10,112 nucleotides of DNA from Streptomyces katrae (GCF_000966975.1 NZ_JZWV01000075.1:1-10112); one strand, 5' to 3'; shown: positions 1 through 7,154, counted from the stretch's first letter. Made by a program: numbers and translations. The notes: generated by a model from the sequence alone, not told the origin.

Positions 1-158
1 GGGACCTCAAGGTCGCCGACGCCACGGCCATCACGCTGTGCCGCGACAACCGGCTCCCGATCCTGGTCTTCGAACTGCTCGCCGAAGGCAATATCGCCCG
101 CGCCGTCAAGGGTGAGAAGATCGGCACGCTCGTGAGCGACCAGGGCACCCGGGCCTGA
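1..158 (+). CDS. pyrH: UMP kinase (uridylate kinase), C-terminal end only
   Basis: This is the last 51 codons of a gene that starts outside the window; the first complete codon begins at base 3 and the stop is TGA at 156–158. The visible peptide contains [16 protein letters not shown], then LPILVFEL and a closing [16 protein letters not shown] segment. Together these are the usual C-terminus of bacterial PyrH, which converts UMP to UDP with ATP in pyrimidine nucleotide synthesis in the cytoplasm. Its position directly before frr and cdsA is the conserved actinobacterial order and supports the call. The catalytic N-terminal part cannot be judged here. Confidence 0.93.
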   Translation, partial: DLKVADATAITLCRDNRLPILVFELLAEGNIARAVKGEKIGTLVSDQGTRA

Positions 159-167
159 GCCCGTCGC

Positions 168-189
168 ACCGGGCCCCGCGGGGCCCGGT
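168..189. other. Perfect 22-bp palindrome in the pyrH–frr gap
   Basis: Bases 168–189 equal their own reverse complement. In RNA this folds as a 9-bp all-GC-rich stem (168–176 with 181–189) closed by a CGCG loop. It starts 10 bases after the pyrH stop. No T-run follows, so it is not a classic intrinsic terminator. It could be an attenuator, an RNA stabiliser at the pyrH 3' end, or a protein binding site. The function is not established from sequence. Confidence 0.5.
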
Positions 190-240
190 CCGGGCGGCCC
201 GGTCCGCCCCGCCCGCCTGAACCATCCACTCAAGACATGC

Positions 241-245
241 AGGAG
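241..245 (+). promoter_or_regulatory. Ribosome binding site that sets the frr start
   Basis: AGGAG lies 6 bases before the GTG at 252 and only 3 before the GTG at 249. It lies inside the coding sequence if the upstream ATG at 237 were the start. The spacing therefore favours GTG 252, which also gives the usual family length. Confidence 0.75.
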
Positions 246-251
246 CACGTG

Positions 252-809
252 GTGATCGAAGAAATCCTCCTCGAGGCCGAGGAGAAGATGGAGAAGGCCG
301 TCGTTGTCGCCAAGGAGGACTTCGCCGCGATTCGCACGGGCCGTGCGCACCCGGCGATGTTCAACAAGATCGTGGCGGACTACTACGGTGCCATCACGCC
401 CATCAACCAGCTCGCCTCCTTCGCGGTGCCCGAGCCGCGCATGGCGATCGTGACCCCGTTCGACGCCTCCGCGCTGCGCAACATCGAGCAGGCGATCCGC
501 GACTCCGACCTCGGCGTCAACCCGAGCAACGACGGCCGCATCATCCGGGTGACCTTCCCGGAGCTGACGCAGGACCGCCGCAAGGAGTTCATCAAGGTCG
601 CCAAGACCAAGGCCGAGGACTCCCGCGTCTCGATCCGCTCCGTGCGCCGCAAGGCCAAGGACGCCCTCGACAAGCTGGTCAAGGACAAGGAGGCCGGCGA
701 GGACGAGGTGCGCCGCGCCGAGAAGGAGCTCGACGACACCACCGCGAAGTACGTCACGCAGGTGGACGAGCTGCTCAAGCACAAGGAAGCCGAGCTCCTC
801 GAGGTCTGA
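252..809 (+). CDS. frr: Ribosome recycling factor
   Basis: The gene encodes a 185-residue RRF, which with EF-G splits post-termination ribosomes so they can be reused in the cytoplasm. The start chosen is GTG 252, giving a protein beginning (M)[15 protein letters not shown]. An in-frame ATG at 237 would add five residues but has no ribosome binding site. Residues near 1–30 and 105–185 are the charged helices of the three-helix-bundle domain I. The middle part is the beta-rich domain II, including [18 protein letters not shown]. The signature RTGRAHP is near residue 30. RSVRRKAKD (residues 129–137) includes Arg132, the equivalent of the ribosome-contacting Arg132 of E. coli. The length is exactly typical. 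The TGA stop overlaps the cdsA ATG (TGATG at 807–811), so the two genes are translationally coupled. The product is probably essential. Confidence 0.97.
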   Translation: MIEEILLEAEEKMEKAVVVAKEDFAAIRTGRAHPAMFNKIVADYYGAITPINQLASFAVPEPRMAIVTPFDASALRNIEQAIRDSDLGVNPSNDGRIIRVTFPELTQDRRKEFIKVAKTKAEDSRVSIRSVRRKAKDALDKLVKDKEAGEDEVRRAEKELDDTTAKYVTQVDELLKHKEAELLEV

Positions 810-1885
810 TGAACGACTCTCCCTGGGCCGCTGAGCCGGTACCGGCGGGTCCCGCATACGATGCGCTGGTGGGCCCGCAGACTGCGCCCATGCCCATCGT
901 GCCCGATGCCGCCGGCCGTGCGTTCGACGACCGGGAAGCACGCGATCGGGGGGCCGCCTTCGCCGGCGGCCCCCCGCTCCGTACCGAGATGCCGTTGCAG
1001 GAGCCCATGCCCAGCCCCCCGCCCCCGCCTCCGCAGGCACCGCAGGACGCCTCGCCCCCGCCGCAGAAGAAGCGCGCAGGGCGGGACCTGCGGGCCGCCA
1101 TAGGGGTCGGCGTCGGCCTCGGCGCGGTGATCTTCGCTTCGCTGTTCATCGTGAAGGCCGTCTTCGTCGGCGTGATCGTCGTCGCGGTCGTCGTCGGCCT
1201 GTGGGAGCTCACCTCCCGGCTCCAGGAGAAGAAGGGCATCAAGGCCCCGCTGGTCCCGCTCGCGGTCGGCGGTGCGGCGATGGTCATCGCCGGCTACGTC
1301 CGGGGGGCCGAGGGCGCCTGGGTCGCCATGGCCCTGACGGCGCTGGCGGTGCTCGTGTGGCGGATGACGGAACCGCCCGAGGACTACCTCAAGGACGTCA
1401 CCGCGGGCGTCTTCGCGGCGTTCTACGTGCCCTTCCTGGCCACCTTCGTCGCGATGCTGCTCACGGCCGAGGACGGCCCGCAGCGGGTGGTGACCTTCCT
1501 GCTGCTGACCGTCGTCAGCGACACCGGGGCGTACGCCGTCGGCTGGCGCTTCGGCAAGACCAAGCTCGCGCCGCGCATCAGCCCCGGCAAGACCCGTGAG
1601 GGGCTCTTCGGGGCGGTGGCCTTCGCGATGGGCGCCGGCGCGCTGTGCATGGAGTTCCTGATCGACGGGGGCTCCTGGTGGCAGGGCCTGCTGCTGGGCC
1701 TGGCCGTCGCCGTCAGCGCGACCCTGGGCGACCTCGGCGAGTCGATGATCAAGCGTGACCTGGGCATCAAGGACATGGGCACGCTGCTGCCGGGCCATGG
1801 CGGCATCATGGACCGCCTGGACTCGCTGCTGCCGACCGCTCCGGTGGTCTGGCTGCTGCTGGCGGCCTTCGTCGGCACCGGCTGA
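809..1885 (+). CDS. cdsA: Phosphatidate cytidylyltransferase (CDP-diacylglycerol synthase)
   Basis: CdsA makes CDP-diacylglycerol from CTP and phosphatidic acid, the branch point for membrane phospholipids including phosphatidylinositol and cardiolipin. The 358-residue protein carries the full family signature at residues 312–338 (S-MIKR-DLGIKD-MGTLLPGHGG-MDR-D), with the metal-binding KD, GHGG and DR residues intact. About eight hydrophobic segments lie between residues 95 and 355. The first roughly 90 residues are a soluble, proline- and charge-rich extension with six consecutive prolines at 70–75, ending in a basic KKRAGRD stretch before the first membrane segment. This extension is longer than in enteric CdsA and probably disordered. 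The start at 809 overlaps the frr stop, with GAGG four bases upstream. A terminator hairpin follows 24 bases after the stop. Confidence 0.96.
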   Translation: MNDSPWAAEPVPAGPAYDALVGPQTAPMPIVPDAAGRAFDDREARDRGAAFAGGPPLRTEMPLQEPMPSPPPPPPQAPQDASPPPQKKRAGRDLRAAIGVGVGLGAVIFASLFIVKAVFVGVIVVAVVVGLWELTSRLQEKKGIKAPLVPLAVGGAAMVIAGYVRGAEGAWVAMALTALAVLVWRMTEPPEDYLKDVTAGVFAAFYVPFLATFVAMLLTAEDGPQRVVTFLLLTVVSDTGAYAVGWRFGKTKLAPRISPGKTREGLFGAVAFAMGAGALCMEFLIDGGSWWQGLLLGLAVAVSATLGDLGESMIKRDLGIKDMGTLLPGHGGIMDRLDSLLPTAPVVWLLLAAFVGTG

Positions 1886-1909
1886 CGGGTCCGGGCCGGG
1901 TTATCCTGG

Positions 1910-1941
1910 AGGGCGCGCCGTGTTCACGCGGCGCGCCCTTT
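1910..1941 (+). terminator. Intrinsic terminator after cdsA
   Basis: Bases 1910–1920 pair with 1929–1939 in an 11-bp GC-rich stem. T1921·G1928 and G1922–C1927 extend it to 13 bp around a four-base TTCA loop. TTTCC follows (1939–1943), a short T-run typical of high-GC terminators. It lies between cdsA and rlmN on the same strand and probably ends the pyrH–frr–cdsA transcript, at least in part. Confidence 0.75.
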
Positions 1942-2020
1942 CCGTCTTGCGGCCGAGCCGCCGCGGACCGGCCCTGCACGCGCGGGGTGACCCCCACCCC
2001 GTCGTACCGAGGAGTACCGC

Positions 2021-3136
2021 ATGGCCCCCCGTCCCGCTCCGGGTGAGCTCACCTTCGTCGCCCCGCGAGGGGCCAAGAAGCCGCCCCGGCACCTCGCCGA
2101 CCTCACCCCGGCCGAGCGCCGCGAGGCGGTCGCCGCGATCGGCGAGAAGCCGTTCCGGGCCAAGCAGCTCTCCCAGCACTACTTCGCCCGCTACGCCCAC
2201 GACCCGGCGGAGTGGACCGACATCCCGGCGGCCTCGCGCGAGAAGCTGCAGCAGGAGCTGCTGCCGGAGCTGATGAACGTCATCCGGCACATCAGCTGCG
2301 ACGACGACACCACCCGCAAGACCCTGTGGAAGCTGCACGACGGCACCCTCGTGGAGTCCGTCCTGATGCGCTACCCCGACCGGGTCACCATGTGCATCTC
2401 CTCGCAGGCCGGCTGCGGCATGAACTGCCCGTTCTGCGCCACCGGCCAGGCCGGCCTCGACCGCAACCTCTCCACCGCCGAGATCGTGCACCAGATCGTC
2501 GACGGCATGCGCGCCCTGCGCGACGGCGAGGTCCCCGGCGGCCCGGCCCGCCTGTCGAACATCGTCTTCATGGGCATGGGCGAGCCGCTCGCGAACTACA
2601 ACCGCGTCGTCGGCGCCATCCGCCGCCTCACCGACCCCGAGCCCGACGGCCTGGGCCTGTCGCAGCGCGGCATCACCGTCTCCACCGTCGGCCTGGTCCC
2701 GGCCATGCTGCGGTTCGCCGACGAGGGCTTCAAGTGCCGCCTCGCCGTCTCCCTGCACGCCCCGGACGACGAGCTGCGCGACACCCTGGTCCCCGTGAAC
2801 ACCCGCTGGAAGGTCCGCGAGGTCCTCGACGCGGCCTGGGAGTACGCCGAGAAGTCCGGCCGCCGGATCTCCATCGAGTACGCCCTGATCCGCGACATCA
2901 ACGACCAGGCCTGGCGCGGCGACCTGCTCGGCCGGCTGCTCAAGGGCAAGCGCGTGCACGTCAACCTGATCCCGCTGAACCCGACGCCGGGCTCGAAGTG
3001 GACCGCCTCGCGCCCCGAGGACGAGAAGGCCTTCGTCGACGCCATCGCCCGGCACGGCGTGCCCGTGACCGTACGGGACACCCGGGGCCAGGAGATCGAC
3101 GGAGCGTGCGGACAGCTCGCGGCGAGCGAGCGGTAG
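2021..3136 (+). CDS. rlmN: Dual-specificity 23S rRNA/tRNA adenine C2 methyltransferase RlmN
   Basis: RlmN is a radical-SAM enzyme that makes 2-methyladenosine at A2503 of 23S rRNA and, in studied species, at A37 of some tRNAs, helping translation fidelity. The 371-residue protein has the 4Fe-4S motif CxxxCxxC at Cys132, Cys136 and Cys139 ([12 protein letters not shown]). It also has the two extra RlmN cysteines: Cys125 in MCISSQAGC and Cys363 in GACGQL. These match E. coli Cys118 and Cys355, the latter being the residue methylated during catalysis. [11 protein letters not shown] (SAM-binding GEP) and [11 protein letters not shown] are also present. GAGGAG at 2009–2014 lies six bases before ATG 2021. 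The absence of Cfr-specific context and the housekeeping location favour RlmN over the resistance enzyme Cfr. It is probably transcribed separately from cdsA because a terminator lies between them. Confidence 0.97.
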   Translation: MAPRPAPGELTFVAPRGAKKPPRHLADLTPAERREAVAAIGEKPFRAKQLSQHYFARYAHDPAEWTDIPAASREKLQQELLPELMNVIRHISCDDDTTRKTLWKLHDGTLVESVLMRYPDRVTMCISSQAGCGMNCPFCATGQAGLDRNLSTAEIVHQIVDGMRALRDGEVPGGPARLSNIVFMGMGEPLANYNRVVGAIRRLTDPEPDGLGLSQRGITVSTVGLVPAMLRFADEGFKCRLAVSLHAPDDELRDTLVPVNTRWKVREVLDAAWEYAEKSGRRISIEYALIRDINDQAWRGDLLGRLLKGKRVHVNLIPLNPTPGSKWTASRPEDEKAFVDAIARHGVPVTVRDTRGQEIDGACGQLAASER

Positions 3137-3139
3137 GCT
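3109..3139 (+). promoter_or_regulatory. Candidate promoter for the thiamine operon
   Basis: TAGGCT at 3134–3139 is a very good match to the Streptomyces housekeeping -10 consensus (TAGxxT) and includes the rlmN stop codon. A weaker -35-like CGGACA lies at 3109–3114, with a 19-base spacer that is a little long. Transcription would begin near 3146, some 15 bases before the riboswitch aptamer. That placement fits an untranslated leader that starts just upstream of the aptamer. Confidence 0.45.
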
Positions 3140-3161
3140 GGCCCGCGTACATCTGCATATT

Positions 3162-3256
3162 CCGACAGGGGAGCGCCACAGCGCTGAGAGTGCGGCATAC
3201 CGTCAGGCCGCAGACCCTCTGAACCTCGCCCAGGTCATTCTGGGTAGGAAGTTCGG
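3162..3256 (+). ncRNA. TPP riboswitch aptamer (THI element)
   Basis: The leader RNA binds thiamine pyrophosphate and represses the genes after it. The conserved core elements appear in order: ACAGGGGAGC at 3165–3174, CTGAGAG at 3184–3190, ACCCTCTGAACCT at 3214–3226, and the closing GGGTAGG at 3242–3248. The expected helices can be drawn. P1 is CCGA 3162–3165 with TCGG 3253–3256. P2 is AGGG 3167–3170 with CCCT 3215–3218. P3 is 3172–3176 with 3181–3185. An optional extra stem is TGCGGC 3191–3196 with GCCGCA 3207–3212. P4 is CCT 3224–3226 with AGG 3246–3248. P5 is CCCAG 3229–3233 with CTGGG 3240–3244. It sits before a thiamine-type ABC transporter, which agrees. Confidence 0.93.
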
Positions 3257-3276
3257 TCACCACCTCAAGCTGTTGC

Positions 3277-3321
3277 GCCCTGCCCGGGCGCACCGCTCCT
3301 TCCAGAGCGCCCGGGCGGGGC
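3277..3321 (+). terminator. Long GC hairpin in the riboswitch leader, possible terminator
   Basis: Bases 3277–3291 pair with 3307–3321 in a 15-bp stem with one T·G pair and a 15-base loop. The tail is pyrimidine-rich (TCTTCTCC at 3326–3333) but has no clean T-run. A smaller hairpin, 3274–3280 with 3286–3292, uses part of the same 5' strand and is mutually exclusive with the long one. This could be the transcription-control half of the expression platform, with the small hairpin acting as anti-terminator. That reading is inferred. Confidence 0.45.
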
Positions 3322-3329
3322 CGCGTCTT

Positions 3330-3350
3330 CTCCTGGTCATACCCAGGAGG
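3330..3350 (+). promoter_or_regulatory. Hairpin that sequesters the thiB ribosome binding site
   Basis: CTCCTGG at 3330–3336 is perfectly complementary to CCAGGAG at 3343–3349, with a six-base loop. The paired strand contains the thiB Shine–Dalgarno AGGAGG (3345–3350), which lies eight bases before the GTG start at 3359. When folded, the ribosome binding site is hidden. This matches the translational mode of control common for TPP riboswitches in high-GC bacteria. Confidence 0.7.
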
Positions 3351-3358
3351 AATCAACC

Positions 3359-4459
3359 GTGAGCACCACCAAGAAGATCGCGGGTGCGGCGCTGGCCGCG
3401 GCCCTCGGCGTCAGCACGCTCGCCGCCTGCGGCGGCGGTACCAAGAAGGACGACGGGGCCGCGGCGAGCGGATCGCCGAAGTCCAAGACCGTCACCCTCG
3501 TCTCCCACGACTCCTTCAACGTGAGCGAGCCGGTCCTCAAGGAGTTCGAGCAGCAGAGCGGCTACACCGTCAAGGTGCTGAAGTCCGGGGACGCCGGCGC
3601 CGCCCTCAACCAGGAGATCCTCACCAAGGGCTCCCCGCGCGGCGACGTCTTCTTCGGTGTCGACAACACGCTCCTCTCCCGGGCCCTCGACAACGGGATC
3701 TTCACCCCCTACGAGGCCAAGGGCCTGGACGGGGTCAAGCCCGAGTACGTCCTCGACAAGCAGCACCGGGTCACCCCGGTCGACTCCGGCGACATCTGCG
3801 TCAACTACGACAAGGCCTACTTCGCCGACAAGAAGATCGCCCCGCCGCAGACGCTGGACGACCTGGTCAAGCCGGAGTACAAGAACCTGCTGGTCACCGA
3901 GAACGCCGCGACCTCCTCGCCCGGCCTCGGTTTCCTCCTCGCCTCCGTCGGCAAGTACGGGGAGGACGGCTGGAAGGACTACTGGAGCAAGCTGAAGGCC
4001 AACGGCGTCGAGGTCGTCGACGGCTGGGAGCAGGCCTACAACGAGCGCTTTTCCGGCTCCGCCGGCGGCAAGAAGGCCAAGGGCGACCGCCCGCTGGTCG
4101 TCTCCTACGCCTCCAGCCCGCCGGTCGAGGTCCTCTACGGCGAGCCCCAGCCGGCCGAGGCCCCCACGGGCGTGGCCACCGGCACCTGCTTCCGCCAGGT
4201 CGAGTTCGCGGGCCTGCTGAAGGGCGCGAAGAACGAGGAGGGCGGCAAGGCCCTCATCGACTTCCTGATCGGCAAGAAGTTCCAGGAGGACATGCCGCTC
4301 CAGATGTTCGTGAACCCGGTGGTCAAGGACGCGAAGCTGCCGGAGGTGTTCACCAAGCACGGTGCGGTGGTCGAGAAGCCGGAGAACGTGGCCCCCGAGA
4401 CCATAGCCAAGAACCGCGACCAGTGGGTCAAGGCATGGTCCTCGATCGTCGTGAAGTAG
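3359..4459 (+). CDS. thiB: Thiamine ABC transporter substrate-binding lipoprotein
   Basis: The 366-residue protein captures thiamine (or its phosphates) outside the membrane and passes it to the permease. Residues 1–23 are a lipoprotein signal peptide: basic MSTTKK, an alanine-rich core, then lipobox LAAC with Cys24 as the lipidated residue. A short GGG/charged linker follows. The rest is a type II periplasmic-binding fold. Segments such as SGDICVNYDKAYF, GWEQAYNERFSG and VVSYASSPPVEV correspond to the YDK, GW and SYTTSP segments of E. coli ThiB/TbpA. The iron-binding family AfuA/FbpA is the main alternative by fold, but the TPP riboswitch directly upstream makes thiamine the better call. The start is GTG 3359 with AGGAGG at 3345–3350. 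The 3' end overlaps thiP. Confidence 0.92.
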   Translation: MSTTKKIAGAALAAALGVSTLAACGGGTKKDDGAAASGSPKSKTVTLVSHDSFNVSEPVLKEFEQQSGYTVKVLKSGDAGAALNQEILTKGSPRGDVFFGVDNTLLSRALDNGIFTPYEAKGLDGVKPEYVLDKQHRVTPVDSGDICVNYDKAYFADKKIAPPQTLDDLVKPEYKNLLVTENAATSSPGLGFLLASVGKYGEDGWKDYWSKLKANGVEVVDGWEQAYNERFSGSAGGKKAKGDRPLVVSYASSPPVEVLYGEPQPAEAPTGVATGTCFRQVEFAGLLKGAKNEEGGKALIDFLIGKKFQEDMPLQMFVNPVVKDAKLPEVFTKHGAVVEKPENVAPETIAKNRDQWVKAWSSIVVK

Positions 4460-6132
4460 TACGCGACGGCTCCCCGCGGGAGGGCGGGCGGGCGACCGCC
4501 GTCAGGCTGGCCCTGATGGCCGTGCCGCTCGCCTTCTTCGGGCTGTTCTTCGCCTACCCCGTGGCCGCCATCGTCGGCCGCGGGTTCAGGACGGACGAGG
4601 GCTGGCAGTTCGGCCGGATCGGCGAGGTCCTCTCCCAGCCGGACATCGCCGGCGTGCTCTGGTTCACCACCTGGCAGGCGCTCGCCTCGACGGTGCTCAC
4701 CCTGCTCGTCGCGCTGCCCGGCGCGTACGTGTTCGCGCGCTTCTCCTTCCCCGGCAAGCAGCTGCTGCGCGCCCTGGTCACCGTGCCCTTCGTGCTGCCG
4801 ACCGTGGTCGTCGGCACGGCCTTCCTGGCCCTGGTCGGGCGCGGCGGGCTGCTGGACGAGGTGTGGGGCGTCCGGCTGGACACCACCGTGTGGGCGATCC
4901 TGCTCGCCCACGTCTTCTTCAACTACGCCGTCGTTGTCCGGACGGTCGGCGGGCTCTGGGCACAGCTGGACCCGCGCCAGGAGGAGGCCGCCCGGGTGCT
5001 GGGCGCCGGACGGTTCGCGGCCTGGCGGCGGGTGACCCTGCCGGCTCTGGGGCCTGCCGTGGCCGCCGCCGCGCTGATGGTCTTCCTGTTCACCTTCAGC
5101 TCCTTCGGCGTCGTGCAGATCCTCGGCGGCCCCGGGTACGCCACGCTGGAGGTCGAGGTCTACCGGCAGACGGCGCAGCTGCTGGACCTGCCCACGGCGG
5201 CGGTGCTGACGCTGGTCCAGTTCGCCGCCGTCGGGCTGGTCCTCGCCGTGCACGCCCGGACCGTGCGCCGGCGGGAGACCGCGCTGCGGCTCGTCGACCC
5301 CGCGCGGACCGCGCACCCGCCGCGCGGCTGGGCGCAGCGGGCTCTGCTGGGCGGGGTGCTGCTGACGGTGGTCCTGCTGATCGTGGCTCCGCTCGCCGTG
5401 CTGGTGGAGCGGTCCCTGGACGCCCCGGGCGGGTACGGGTTCGGGTTCTACCGGGCGCTCCAGGAGGCCGGTGCCGGGGGTGGAACGTTTCTGGTGCCGC
5501 CGCTGGAGGCCATCTGGAACTCCCTGCAGTACGCGCTCGCCGCCACCGCCATCGCCCTGGCCGTCGGCGGGCTCGCGGCCGCGGCGCTGGCCCGGCGGGC
5601 GGGACGCTTCGTCCGGGGCTTCGACGCGCTGCTGATGCTGCCCCTCGGGGTGTCCGCGGTGACGGTGGGTTTCGGGTTCCTGATCACCCTGGACCGGCCG
5701 CCGCTGGACCTGCGCACCTCCTGGATCCTGGTGCCGCTGGCGCAGGCGCTGGTCGGGGTGCCGTTCGTGGTGCGGACCATGCTGCCGGTGCTGCGGGCGG
5801 TCGACGGGCGGCTGCGGGAGGCGGCGGCCGTGCTCGGCGCTTCGCCGCTGCGGGTCTGGCGGGAGGTGGACCTGCCGCTCGTACGGCGGGCGGTGCTGAT
5901 CGCGGCGGGCTTCGCCTTCGCGGTCTCGCTGGGCGAGTTCGGGGCGACGGTGTTCATCGCCCGGCCGGACCACCCGACGCTGCCGGTGGCCGTGGCCCGG
6001 CTGCTGGGGCGGGCCGGGGAGATGAACTACGGGCAGGCGATGGCCCTGAGCACGATTCTGATGCTGGTGTGCGCGGTGTCCCTGCTGGTGCTGGAGCGAC
6101 TGCGACCCGACAAGACCTCGGGAGAGTTCTGA
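4435..6132 (+). CDS. thiP: Thiamine ABC transporter permease, two fused domains
   Basis: The integral membrane channel takes thiamine from ThiB through the membrane, powered by ThiQ. With the ATG at 4435 it has 565 residues and about twelve hydrophobic segments. Two permease halves are fused, as in E. coli ThiP. Each half has an ATPase-docking EAA loop: EEAARVLGAGRFAAWRRVTLP at residues 183–203, and EAAAVLGASPLRVWREVDLP beginning at residue 462. The start is uncertain. GTG 4423 and ATG 4435 both lie inside the end of thiB, and neither has a good Shine–Dalgarno. ATG 4516 would start right at the first membrane segment. I chose 4435 because it keeps a charged cytoplasmic N-terminus and allows coupling to thiB translation (25-base overlap). 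The TGA stop overlaps the thiQ ATG. Confidence 0.92.
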   Translation: MVLDRREVVRDGSPREGGRATAVRLALMAVPLAFFGLFFAYPVAAIVGRGFRTDEGWQFGRIGEVLSQPDIAGVLWFTTWQALASTVLTLLVALPGAYVFARFSFPGKQLLRALVTVPFVLPTVVVGTAFLALVGRGGLLDEVWGVRLDTTVWAILLAHVFFNYAVVVRTVGGLWAQLDPRQEEAARVLGAGRFAAWRRVTLPALGPAVAAAALMVFLFTFSSFGVVQILGGPGYATLEVEVYRQTAQLLDLPTAAVLTLVQFAAVGLVLAVHARTVRRRETALRLVDPARTAHPPRGWAQRALLGGVLLTVVLLIVAPLAVLVERSLDAPGGYGFGFYRALQEAGAGGGTFLVPPLEAIWNSLQYALAATAIALAVGGLAAAALARRAGRFVRGFDALLMLPLGVSAVTVGFGFLITLDRPPLDLRTSWILVPLAQALVGVPFVVRTMLPVLRAVDGRLREAAAVLGASPLRVWREVDLPLVRRAVLIAAGFAFAVSLGEFGATVFIARPDHPTLPVAVARLLGRAGEMNYGQAMALSTILMLVCAVSLLVLERLRPDKTSGEF

Positions 6133-7154
6133 TGACCCTGCTCCGGCTCGAAGGGGTGACGGTCCGCTTCGGCGACCGGGCGGTCGTGGACGCGGTGGAC
6201 CTGGAGGTCGCCGAGCACGAGACCGTCTGTGTGCTGGGGCCGAGCGGCAGCGGCAAGTCCACCCTGCTGCGGGTGGTGGCCGGACTCCAGCAGCCCTCCG
6301 CCGGACGGGTACTGCTCGCCGGCGCCGACCAGGCGGGCGTGCCGGTGCACCGGCGGGGGGTGGGCCTGATGTTCCAGGACCACCAACTGTTCCCGCACCG
6401 GGACGTCGGCGGGAACGTCGCCTTCGGCCTGCGCGCACGGGGCTCCGCGAAGCCGGAGTACGAGGAGCGGGTGGCGAGCCTGCTGGAGCTGGTCGGGCTC
6501 CCCGGGGCGCAGCGCCGGGCGGTGGCCTCGCTGTCGGGCGGCGAGCAGCAACGGGTGGCGCTGGCCCGGGCCCTGGCCCCCTCGCCGAGGCTGCTGATGC
6601 TGGACGAGCCGCTGGGCCAGCTGGACCGGGGGCTGCGCGAGCGGCTGGTGGTCGAGCTCCAGGGGCTGTTCTCCCGGCTGGGCACCACCGTGCTGGCCGT
6701 CACCCACGACCAGGGCGAGGCCTTCGCCCTGGCCGACCGGGTGGTGGTGATGCGGGACGGGCGGATCGCGCAGGCGGGGACCCCGCTGGAGGTGTGGCAG
6801 CGGCCGGCGTCGGAGTTCGTGGCACGGTTCCTCGGCTTCGAGAACGTGGTCCCGGCCACCGTCTCCGGGGGCGCGGCCGCGACCCCGTGGGGGAAGGTCC
6901 CCGTACCGGCGGGCTCCCCGGAGGGGGAGCGGCGGCTGCTGGTCCGGCCCGCCGGGGTGGTGCTGAGCGCGGCCGGGCTGGGCTGCGTGGTGGAGTCCCG
7001 TACCTTCCGGGGGACGCACGTGGCGCTGCTGCTGCGGCCCGAGGCGGGGCCCGCGCTGGAGGCGGAGTGCGATCTGACCGCCGCGCCGGCCGTGGGGGAC
7101 CGAGTCGCGGTGGCCTTCACGCCTTCCGAGGTGGTCGTCCTTCCTGCCGCCTAG
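6132..7154 (+). CDS. thiQ: Thiamine ABC transporter ATP-binding protein
   Basis: This is the cytoplasmic ATPase of the ThiBPQ importer, 340 residues long. All ABC motifs are intact: Walker A GPSGSGKST at residues 36–44, Q-loop Gln82 (MFQDH), signature LSGGEQQ at 134–140, Walker B LLMLDEP at 154–160 with catalytic Glu159, and switch His192 (VTHD). After the nucleotide-binding domain there is a roughly 100-residue C-terminal part (about 235–340). It contains LLVRPAGVVL and alternating hydrophobic strands and looks like the TOBE-type regulatory domain of sugar and iron importers. E. coli ThiQ is about 230 residues and lacks this part. The ATG overlaps the thiP stop as TGATG. Substrate is assigned from the riboswitch and neighbours, since the ATPase alone would also fit an iron or polyamine system. 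Confidence 0.92.
   Translation: MTLLRLEGVTVRFGDRAVVDAVDLEVAEHETVCVLGPSGSGKSTLLRVVAGLQQPSAGRVLLAGADQAGVPVHRRGVGLMFQDHQLFPHRDVGGNVAFGLRARGSAKPEYEERVASLLELVGLPGAQRRAVASLSGGEQQRVALARALAPSPRLLMLDEPLGQLDRGLRERLVVELQGLFSRLGTTVLAVTHDQGEAFALADRVVVMRDGRIAQAGTPLEVWQRPASEFVARFLGFENVVPATVSGGAAATPWGKVPVPAGSPEGERRLLVRPAGVVLSAAGLGCVVESRTFRGTHVALLLRPEAGPALEAECDLTAAPAVGDRVAVAFTPSEVVVLPAA

Noticed and set aside
237..251. ATG 237 as the start of frr
   Set aside because: The Shine–Dalgarno AGGAG falls inside this extension, and the family length of 185 residues is met by GTG 252.
383..1798. 471-codon minus-strand frame across frr and cdsA
   Set aside because: It is a shadow of two conserved genes, with no domain seen and no ribosome binding site tied to it.
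1882..1907. Promoter before rlmN, using CTGACG (1882–1887) and TATCCT (1902–1907)
   Set aside because: The spacer is only 14 bases, and transcription would start inside the terminator stem at 1910–1939. The rlmN promoter was not identified with confidence.
2393..3109. Cfr-type antibiotic resistance methyltransferase instead of RlmN
   Set aside because: The enzyme shares the cysteines of both families, but the housekeeping location, sequence style and length fit RlmN, and no mobile element is near.
4135..6438. 767-codon minus-strand frame across thiB, thiP and thiQ
   Set aside because: The protein is low-complexity (runs of Arg, Pro, Gly, His) and lies opposite well-supported genes. It is a composition artefact.
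3359..7154. Iron(III) rather than thiamine transport for the ABC operon
   Set aside because: The binding protein and permease folds are shared with FbpABC, but a TPP aptamer with conserved core elements lies directly upstream. The binding protein segments also fit ThiB better.
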